A stretch of 64,000 nt of DNA from Streptomyces sp. CBMA152 (GTDB lineage Bacteria > Actinomycetota > Actinomycetes > Streptomycetales > Streptomycetaceae), in assembly GCF_014596475.1 (NCBI RefSeq), contig NZ_MECJ01000038.1, forward strand, positions 101,541 to 165,540, given 5' to 3'. Positions within the stretch are counted from its first letter, which is position 1; each line of letters begins with the position of its first letter. Below the pieces are notes generated by a model. That model was not told the DNA's origin. It saw nothing but the letters and a program-made list of their open reading frames with translations, and ran no database searches. The position numbers and the translations under genes were made by a program. Below are positions 58,425 through 64,000 of the stretch, in pieces.

Positions 58425-58520
58425 GCCGTCCCCGGTGGGTCGCTGCCGCGTAACACCGCGGTTCCCGCGTTGTCGTACCCGCCGCACATAATGGAACGAC
58501 CCCGAGCCCCAGGAGGTGCC

Positions 58521-59720
58521 GTGACCGGCGCTGGTTCTCTGCTTCCACTCCGCGCCCGGCTGCGCGAGCTGCGGCCCGACGCCTTTGGGGCCGACCCGAC
58601 GGGGGAGCGGCTGGAGCGGATCCGCCGCTCGCCCAACTTCGCGGACGGGGTGTTCCAGAACCCGGAGGGCGCGCGGACGCGGCCGACCGGCTCGATGCTG
58701 GAGTTCGCCAAGATCTACTTCGAGAAGGAGCAGCGCGCGCTGCGTGCGCCGACCGGCAACATCCCGGTGCACGCGACGACGCTGGCCGACCTCGCCAAGC
58801 CGCCCGCCACGGGCCTGCGGCTCACCTGGATGGGGCACTCCAGCGTGCTCGCCGAGATCGACGGCCGCCGGGTGCTCTTCGACCCGGTCTGGGGCGAGCG
58901 CTGTTCCCCGTTCGCCTTCGCCGGGCCCAAGCGCCTGCACCCGGTCCCGTTCCCGCTGGCCTCGCTCGGCCCGGTCGACGTGATCGTCATCTCGCACGAC
59001 CACTACGACCACTTGGACCTCCCCACCATCCGCGCCCTGGCCGGTACGGAGACGGTCTTCGCGGTGCCGCTCGGCGTCGGCGCCCACCTGGAGCTGTGGG
59101 GCGTCCCGGCGGACCGTATCCACGAGCTGGACTGGAACGAGTCGACGAAGGTCAACGGGATCAGCCTCACCGCCACTCCCGCGCGCCACTTCTGCGGCCG
59201 TGGCCTGCGCAACCAGCAGCACACGCTGTGGGCATCCTGGGCGGTCGCCGGGCCGGAGCACCGGATCTACCACAGCGGTGACACCGGCTATTTCCAGGGC
59301 TTCAAGGACATCGGCGCCGAGCACGGCCCGTTCGACGCCACGATGATCCAGATCGGTGCGTACTCCGAGTACTGGCCGGACATTCATATGACTCCGGCCG
59401 AAGGCGTACGCGCCCATCTCGACCTCCAGGGCGGCCGCCCGCACGGCGTCATGCTGCCGATCCACTGGGGCACGTTCAACCTCGCCCCGCATCCGTGGGC
59501 GGAGCCGGGCGAGTGGAGCGTGGACGCGGGCGAGGAGGCTGGACAGGCGGTCGCCACCCCGCGCCCGGGTGAGCCGTTCGAGCCCGCTGGCGCCGTCCCG
59601 ACCGACCCCTGGTGGCGCGCCGTGTCGGCGCCGACCCCGCACCACTGGCGCCGCCCGAAGCCGGCGCTGGTGGAGCCGAAGCCGCTCCCGACCGACCTGG
59701 ACCTCGCGGCGGAACGCTGA
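58521..59720 (+). CDS. MBL-fold metallo-hydrolase (NAPE-PLD/UlaG-like)
   Basis: 399 aa from GTG 58521, six bases after AGGAGG; earlier frame starts lack a ribosome-binding site. The N-terminal 90 residues precede a metallo-beta-lactamase fold with HDHYDHLD (HxHxDH) at about 170-178, TPARHFCGR, IYHSGDTGYFQGF (Asp ligand) and LPIHWGTFNLAPH (last His). It resembles N-acyl-phosphatidylethanolamine phospholipase D and ascorbate-6-P lactonase-like hydrolases, so a lipid or phosphoester substrate is likely. Specific substrate unknown. The tail is Pro-rich. Confidence 0.88.
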   Translation: MTGAGSLLPLRARLRELRPDAFGADPTGERLERIRRSPNFADGVFQNPEGARTRPTGSMLEFAKIYFEKEQRALRAPTGNIPVHATTLADLAKPPATGLRLTWMGHSSVLAEIDGRRVLFDPVWGERCSPFAFAGPKRLHPVPFPLASLGPVDVIVISHDHYDHLDLPTIRALAGTETVFAVPLGVGAHLELWGVPADRIHELDWNESTKVNGISLTATPARHFCGRGLRNQQHTLWASWAVAGPEHRIYHSGDTGYFQGFKDIGAEHGPFDATMIQIGAYSEYWPDIHMTPAEGVRAHLDLQGGRPHGVMLPIHWGTFNLAPHPWAEPGEWSVDAGEEAGQAVATPRPGEPFEPAGAVPTDPWWRAVSAPTPHHWRRPKPALVEPKPLPTDLDLAAER

Positions 59721-59862
59721 TCGGGGCAGGGTCCGGGTCGGCGAACTCGTCCGACGGCACTCGGCTGTCGAAGCGGTCGCCGGGCAACGACCGGTAGGCG
59801 GCGAAGCGTTGGCCGGTGCACCAGCGGTCGTCGGTGAATCGGTACGCCGGTGCGGGCACCAC
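59720..59862 (-). pseudogene. Possible coding remnant on the minus strand
   Basis: Minus-strand frame with near-exclusive G/C third positions reading VVPAPAYRFTDDRWCTGQRF then AAYRSLPGDRFDSRVPSDEF. It has a start-like GTG at 59862 with GGAG close by but runs into the 3' end of the MBL gene without a natural stop. Codon use suggests a real former gene. No homologue is recognised. Confidence 0.3.
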
Positions 59863-60073
59863 GTTCTCCGCGTCGGTCGGGCGATGGCTGGACCGATGTC
59901 TGAGCGCGGTCGTCCCCGCCTTCGTTGTGACGCGTGCGCAAGAGGACCGCTGCCGAGTAAGTGATTTTGTGTGATGTAAGGCGTGTCCTCTCATCGGTAC
60001 GGCGTGGGCCGGGGCCAAATGCTGGTGTCCCCAGCCGGGGTGTGATCCCCCCTCCGACAGGAGTTCCCCGCCC
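59721..60073. other. Intergenic stretch before the collagen-like gene
   Basis: About 350 bases containing the minus-strand remnant and the promoter region of the collagen-like gene. AGGAG ten bases before the GTG at 60074 is the only clear signal. Confidence 0.5.
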
Positions 60074-62023
60074 GTGTCTCTCACATCCCGCAGCCGGGCC
60101 ATCACCACTGTGGCTCTGGCCACCGGCGCCCTGTGTACGGTGCCGGTGGCCCTCGCCTACGCGGACAAGGGCAACATCACGTTCGCCCAGCCCTACGTGC
60201 CTTCGATCGCGCCCGGCAAGACCGGCCGGGTCACCGTGGTCGCGGCCAACGGCACCGGCAGCGCAGTCATCGACTCGTTCGTGTTCACCGCTCCGCAGTC
60301 GACGACGTTCACCGAGTCCCGCTATTACTGGGACAACGGCCCGGGCAGCATCGCGTGCACCCTCTCGAACGGGAACCAGCGTCTGACCTGCACCAGCAGC
60401 AGTTCTCCCATCTTTCCCGCCAACACGCGTACGAACGTCTCCCTGATGGTCAAGGTCGACGACAACGCACCGGAGGGCGTCACGCTGGACGGCGGATCCT
60501 GGCAGGTCAACGGCGGCTACACCAACAGTCCCGGCCTGTTCGCGGTGTCCACGCCGGTAACGGGGGCGACGGGGGCGACGGGGGCGACCGGCGCCACCGG
60601 TCCGACCGGTGCCAAGGGGGAGACCGGAGCCACCGGTGCCGCGGGACCCAAGGGCGACACCGGCCCGGCCGGGCCGAAGGGCGATGCCGGGGCAACCGGG
60701 CCTGTCGGAGCGGTCGGGCCCGTCGGCCCGCAAGGCGACAAGGGTGAGACGGGGGCAGCCGGTCCGCAGGGTGACGTGGGAGCCACCGGTCCGCAAGGCG
60801 ACAAGGGAGACACGGGCGCGGCCGGTCCGAAGGGCGACAAGGGGGACACGGGAGCAGCCGGTCCGAAGGGCGATGACGGAGCAACTGGTGTTCCCGGTCC
60901 CAAGGGTGACGCCGGGCCAGTTGGTCCGGTGGGCCCCCAGGGCGACACCGGGGCAAGCGGCCCTGTCGGCCCGCAGGGCGATGCCGGAGTCGCCGGGCCT
61001 GTCGGGGCGGTCGGGCCCGTCGGCCCGCAAGGCGACAAGGGTGAAACGGGCGCAGCTGGTCCGAAGGGTGACCCCGGGCCGACCGGCCCCAAGGGAGACC
61101 TCGGAGCCACCGGTCCGGCTGGGCCCCAGGGCGAGAACGGCGTCACGGGCCCGGCGGGCGAGACCGGCCCGATGGGGCCGCAAGGCGCCCCCGGCGTCAC
61201 CGGTCCCGCCGGGCCCAAGGGCGACCCTGGATCTACCGGCCCCAAGGGTGACCCTGGAGCCACCGGACCCGCCGGATCCATCGGGCCGGTCGGCCCGCAG
61301 GGTGAAACCGGACCGACTGGAGCCGTTGGGTCGAGCGGCCCCAAGGGCGAAACGGGAGACACCGGTCCCGCCGGTGAGCCCGGCCCGGTGGGCCCGCAGG
61401 GTGACCCCGGGGCGACTGGGCCTGTCGGGCCTGTCGGGCCTGTCGGGCCTGTCGGGCCTGTCGGGCCTGTCGGGTCGCAAGGCGAGCCCGGACCCGGCGG
61501 ACCCATCGGGCCGGTCGGCCCGCAGGGTGACCTCGGGGCAACTGGGCCTGCCGGACCTGCCGGACCTGCCGGACCTGCCGGACCGAGAGGTGAGACCGGG
61601 GCCGAAGGCCCCGTCGGTCCGTCGGGGGTGAAGGGCGACCCCGGGCCCGCCGGCCCCGCCGGGCCGATGGGCGACACCGGCCCCGTCGGTTCGAAGGGCG
61701 ACACCGGCCCCTTCGGCCCCACCGGTCCGACCGGCCCCAAGGGTGACAAGGGAGAGAAGGGCGACAAGGGCGACGCAGGCGGTGGGGTCGTCGGGCGGTA
61801 CCGCGTGCGGATCATCGCCCGCAGCCTCGACATCCGTACCGGCCCCGGCTTCGCGAACAAGACGGTCGGCTCCCTGCGGCAGGGACAGATCGTGAACGTC
61901 CAGTGCAAGGTCAACTCCGACCCCGTCCGGGGTAACCCGCGCTGGTACAAGCTCTCCGACGGCCGTGGCTGGATCGCGGCCGGATGGGCCGACAACGTCG
62001 GCGCGATCGAGCCCGACTGCTGA
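60074..62023 (+). CDS. Secreted collagen-like protein with SH3-type C-terminal domain
   Basis: 649 aa from GTG 60074, with AGGAG ten bases upstream. Signal peptide to about residue 30. Residues 31-163: a globular beta-rich domain of unknown type (DUF11-like, with two Cys). Residues 164-571: 136 uninterrupted Gly-X-Y triplets, rich in GPx, GDx, GPQGDKGET and GAT, a bacterial collagen. Residues 572-649: an SH3b-like domain (VRIIARSLDIRTGPGFANKTVGSLRQGQIVNV ... GRGWIAAGWADN), with a C-terminal Cys. It is exported and may bind the wall or surface. Tandem 9-base units in the collagen part make it prone to length change. Confidence 0.93.
   Translation: MSLTSRSRAITTVALATGALCTVPVALAYADKGNITFAQPYVPSIAPGKTGRVTVVAANGTGSAVIDSFVFTAPQSTTFTESRYYWDNGPGSIACTLSNGNQRLTCTSSSSPIFPANTRTNVSLMVKVDDNAPEGVTLDGGSWQVNGGYTNSPGLFAVSTPVTGATGATGATGATGPTGAKGETGATGAAGPKGDTGPAGPKGDAGATGPVGAVGPVGPQGDKGETGAAGPQGDVGATGPQGDKGDTGAAGPKGDKGDTGAAGPKGDDGATGVPGPKGDAGPVGPVGPQGDTGASGPVGPQGDAGVAGPVGAVGPVGPQGDKGETGAAGPKGDPGPTGPKGDLGATGPAGPQGENGVTGPAGETGPMGPQGAPGVTGPAGPKGDPGSTGPKGDPGATGPAGSIGPVGPQGETGPTGAVGSSGPKGETGDTGPAGEPGPVGPQGDPGATGPVGPVGPVGPVGPVGPVGSQGEPGPGGPIGPVGPQGDLGATGPAGPAGPAGPAGPRGETGAEGPVGPSGVKGDPGPAGPAGPMGDTGPVGSKGDTGPFGPTGPTGPKGDKGEKGDKGDAGGGVVGRYRVRIIARSLDIRTGPGFANKTVGSLRQGQIVNVQCKVNSDPVRGNPRWYKLSDGRGWIAAGWADNVGAIEPDC
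60562..60588. repeat. 9-base tandem repeat (GGGGGCGAC x3) in collagen gene
   Basis: Three exact copies at the start of the Gly-X-Y region encode GAT triplets. Subject to slippage. Confidence 0.85.
61421..61474. repeat. 9-base tandem repeat (CCTGTCGGG x6) in collagen gene
   Basis: Six exact copies encode consecutive GPV triplets; perfect at the DNA level, likely a variable-length site. Confidence 0.9.
61547..61582. repeat. 9-base tandem repeat (CCTGCCGGA x4) in collagen gene
   Basis: Four exact copies encode GPA triplets. Confidence 0.9.
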
Positions 62024-62046
62024 CCCCGCCCTGCGTACGGCCCGAA

Positions 62047-62072
62047 GCAGCCGGCCTGCGCAGGCCGGCTGC
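62047..62072. terminator. Palindromic terminator after the collagen-like gene
   Basis: GCAGCCGGCCTGC (62047-62059) is followed by its exact inverse to 62072. There is no strong T-run, so termination may be factor-assisted. Confidence 0.65.
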
Positions 62073-62187
62073 CGCCGTCGCCCCGCCGATCCCGGGTACG
62101 CCCTTCGAACCCGCCTCGGAAAACGTGCCGTCGGCGCCCGTTGAGCCCTGAGCGGGGCTGTGGCAGCCCGATGCGGTTCCGCGCGCC

Positions 62188-62240
62188 ATCAAGGGGCGCG
62201 GGGAACTGCGCGAACAACCACGCACGGTCCGCAGCCGAAA
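62188..62240 (-). repeat. Streptomyces dispersed intergenic repeat, copy D
   Basis: Minus-strand sequence GGCTGCGGACCGTGCGTGG, then TTGTTCGCGCAGTTCCCC and GCGCCCCTTG, matching copies B and C almost base for base. It lies about 165 bases after the collagen-like gene. Confidence 0.85.
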
Positions 62241-62460
62241 CGCGGCGTCTTCCAGCCAAACCCCTGCCGCTCCGCGGCATCCGCGCATCCGTACGACGCG
62301 TCATACCAGAGCGGGACGCGGTGCGGGCAAGTTTTCCAACTGCGCACCGAGGCCGAGGGGTTGACCACTACCGTGAGTGGTCGACGATCAACGCGGGTCC
62401 ATATAGGTTGAGTTGGGCCCGACTCCACGATCTCTGGGACCCCACGTACCGAGGACGCAG

Positions 62461-64000
62461 ATGTCTCATCTTCGCGCACCCGCCGCGCGGTCCGACCGCC
62501 GTGAGGGCGGGCGGCACGGACGTACGGCACACCGGCCGCAGCCCCCGGCCGCTCCCACGGGCACCCCGGCTCCGGCGGCCCGCCCGCCCAGCGGGCAGCG
62601 GCCGTCGGCCGAGGCCCGGATACGGCCGCAGCTGCTGCGTACGGCCGTGCTGCCCGCCGTGGTCGCCGTGCTCTGCGGCGCGGCGGCCGTCGTCGGCACG
62701 CTCCACTCCACCCACGCCCACCCCTCACCGCTGCTCTGGGCGGCCCTCGGGGGAGTGGCGGTGCTCGCGCTCGCGTCCGTGGCCGCCGCCGCCGTGGGCG
62801 CCGACCGGGCCGCGAAAACCGTGCTCGGCCGGGCCAACAGCCTGCGCCGGGGCAGCGCCCGCTCGGCCGCCGACCTGCGTACAGTCGTCGAGGGGCTGCG
62901 CCGGGGCGAGGGCCCGCCGACCCGTCGGGGTCCGGCCCAACTCTCGCCCGGCGCCGATGAGTTCGAGCTGCTCGCGCATGAGCTGACCCGTTCCCACGAG
63001 GCGGCCGTGGCCGCCGTGGTGCAGGCGTCCCAGCTCTCCAGCAGCGTCGGCAACGAGCAGAAGGTCGAGGTCTTCGTCAACCTCGCCCGCCGTCTGCAGT
63101 CCCTGGTGCACCGCGAGATCCAGCTCCTGGACGAGCTGGAGAACGAGGTGGAGGACCCCGAGCTGCTCAAGGGCCTCTTCCACGTCGACCACCTCGCCAC
63201 CCGTATCCGTCGGCACGCGGAGAACCTGGCCGTCCTCGGCGGCGCCATCTCGCGCCGCCAGTGGTCCCACCCGGTCACCATGACCGAGGTGCTGCGCTCC
63301 TCGATCGCCGAGGTCGAGCAGTACCCCCGGGTCAAGCTGGTACCCCCGATCGACGGGACACTGCGCGGCCACGCGGTCGCCGACGTCATCCACCTGCTCG
63401 CCGAACTCGTGGAGAACGCGACGCTGTTCTCCGCCCCCCACACCCAGGTGCTGCTCCGCGCCCAGCTGGTCACGGCCGGGCTCGCCGTCGAGGTCGAGGA
63501 CCGGGGTCTGGGTATGCCCGTCACCGAGCAGAACAAGATGAACGCGCTGCTCTCCGACCCCGATCAGGTGAATGTCGCCCACCTCCTCCAGGACGGTCGG
63601 ATCGGCCTCTTCGTGGTCTCCGCGCTGGCCCGCAGACATGGCATCGCGGTGCGGCTCCAGACCAACATCTACGGCGGCGTACAGGCCGTACTGGTGCTGC
63701 CGCAGGGCCTGTTGGGGGCCGACACCGAGAGCGCCAAGGACGGTCAGCGGGACACGGCCGCGCCGGTCGCGCAGCAGCCCGCGCGCACCCCGCTCCCGGT
63801 CCACCCGCAGCCCGCGGCCCCGGCGCCCGCCCCCCCCCCGGCCCCCCCCGGCGGACCGCCCCCCTCCCGCCGTCCACCGCACCCAGCGCGCGGCAACGGA
63901 AGTCGCCCCGGGCAAGCTCCAGTTGGACGTGGTCTTCCAGGCCCCGACGGGCCAGAAACTGGACACGCGGTACGGGCCGTCGACGCGGCTGCTGGTGTCT
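62461..64000 (+). CDS. Membrane histidine-kinase-like ATPase (cut by window edge; apparent frameshift)
   Basis: ATG 62461. Two transmembrane helices near residues 60-80 and 92-112 (AVLPAVVAVLCGAAAVV; LLWAALGGVAVLALASVAAA). A dimerisation-like region (HREIQLLDELENEVEDPELLKGLFHVDHLATRIRRHAENL) is followed by a GHKL ATPase with N box LLAELVENATLFS, VEDRGLGMP and GRIGLFVVSALARRHGI. Membrane sensor kinases of this form (nitrate/nitrite-sensor-like) are common in Streptomyces; here no sensor domain is obvious. At C10 and C8 runs (63830-63850) the frame shifts: downstream the +1 frame reads PAVHRTQRAATEVAPGKLQL with high GC3, so there is an error or a real slippage site. Open at the window end. Confidence 0.85.
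   Translation, partial: MSHLRAPAARSDRREGGRHGRTAHRPQPPAAPTGTPAPAARPPSGQRPSAEARIRPQLLRTAVLPAVVAVLCGAAAVVGTLHSTHAHPSPLLWAALGGVAVLALASVAAAAVGADRAAKTVLGRANSLRRGSARSAADLRTVVEGLRRGEGPPTRRGPAQLSPGADEFELLAHELTRSHEAAVAAVVQASQLSSSVGNEQKVEVFVNLARRLQSLVHREIQLLDELENEVEDPELLKGLFHVDHLATRIRRHAENLAVLGGAISRRQWSHPVTMTEVLRSSIAEVEQYPRVKLVPPIDGTLRGHAVADVIHLLAELVENATLFSAPHTQVLLRAQLVTAGLAVEVEDRGLGMPVTEQNKMNALLSDPDQVNVAHLLQDGRIGLFVVSALARRHGIAVRLQTNIYGGVQAVLVLPQGLLGADTESAKDGQRDTAAPVAQQPARTPLPVHPQPAAPAPAPPPAPPGGPPPSRRPPHPARGNGSRPGQAPVGRGLPGPDGPETGHAVRAVDAAAGV

Larger units (their letters stand above)
62024..62460. other. Intergenic region between collagen-like and kinase-like genes
   Basis: About 435 bases holding a 26-base palindrome terminator (62047-62072), dispersed repeat copy D (62188-62240) and a promoter region for the downstream gene (62330-62460, AT-richer: GGTTGACCACTACCGTGAGTGG). 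No ORF is convincing. Confidence 0.6.

Noticed and set aside
60562..61786. Repeat array that could be mistaken for a CRISPR
   Set aside because: Repeats are 9-base coding triplets with no fixed spacers and no cas genes.
60517..62304. 595-codon minus-strand frame rich in Gly-Pro opposite the collagen gene
   Set aside because: It is the complement of the Gly-X-Y repeats, which automatically reads as a second Gly/Pro-rich frame. The plus frame has a signal peptide, ribosome-binding site and SH3 domain.
1..64000. tRNA/rRNA genes, insertion sequences, integrase attachment sites or replication origin
   Set aside because: None could be recognised by eye; no transposase or integrase motifs were seen among the frames.

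Overview
The window is actinobacterial chromosome and almost certainly Streptomyces. It has very high GC with near-exclusive G/C third codon positions, frequent GTG starts, and many GTGA/ATGA/TGATG stop-start overlaps. It also holds several copies of a Streptomyces-type intergenic repeat. From memory, the gene order matches the S. coelicolor SCO67xx region around the hopanoid cluster (about SCO6759-SCO6771). I saw no tRNA, rRNA, CRISPR array, insertion sequence or prophage. One CDS is cut by the left edge (LysR regulator) and one by the right edge (histidine-kinase-like ATPase).

Layout. 1-12.1 kb: regulators, secreted peptidases and housekeeping genes. These are a LysR fragment, an MpaB-type oxygenase, a LacI regulator, divergent secreted M1 peptidase and X-Pro dipeptidyl peptidase, a D-amino-acid oxidase, an ABC-F protein and a two-component pair. 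12.1-24.3 kb: WecB with a membrane glycosyltransferase, Tex, an SCO6745-like protein under a TetR-type operator, a GlxA/DJ-1 pair, enoyl-CoA hydratase, an HdeD-like protein, an anti-sigma-type ATPase, isopentenyl-diphosphate isomerase and a CDF metal exporter.

24.7-31.7 kb is a tightly coupled, poorly understood locus. It encodes a CDP-alcohol phosphatidyltransferase with a DUF5941-like tail, a nucleotidyltransferase, a glycerol-1-phosphate-dehydrogenase-like enzyme, a second CDP-alcohol phosphatidyltransferase with an altered catalytic motif, a GT2 glycosyltransferase and a Wzm/Wzt (TagGH)-type exporter. Together these look like synthesis and export of a phospho-alcohol lipid or envelope glycan. 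This is the best candidate here for an undescribed system.

32.1-45.8 kb is a complete hopanoid operon: a possible leader ORF, hpnC, hpnD, an overlooked 46-aa gene, hpnE, polyprenyl synthase, shc, hpnG, hpnH, a second-copy-like ispG, dxs and the hpnO aminotransferase. An XRE-cupin regulator with a double palindromic operator and a 46-aa membrane protein follow. MEP-pathway genes (dxs, ispG, with idi 10 kb upstream) feed squalene formation (HpnC/D/E), cyclisation (Shc) and side-chain elaboration (HpnH/G/O).

45.8-64 kb: tyrosine phosphatase, GH36 alpha-galactosidase, a catalase-like protein paired with a fatty-acid alpha-dioxygenase-like haem protein, a LysM/M23 cell-wall hydrolase behind a c-di-AMP (ydaO-type) riboswitch, an SGNH hydrolase, an epimerase, a lipoprotein polysaccharide deacetylase and a Cys-rich pentapeptide-repeat protein. 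These are followed by a PPOX protein, an MBL-fold hydrolase, a secreted collagen-like protein with 136 uninterrupted Gly-X-Y triplets and an SH3-like tail, and a membrane histidine-kinase-like protein whose frame breaks at a poly-C tract.
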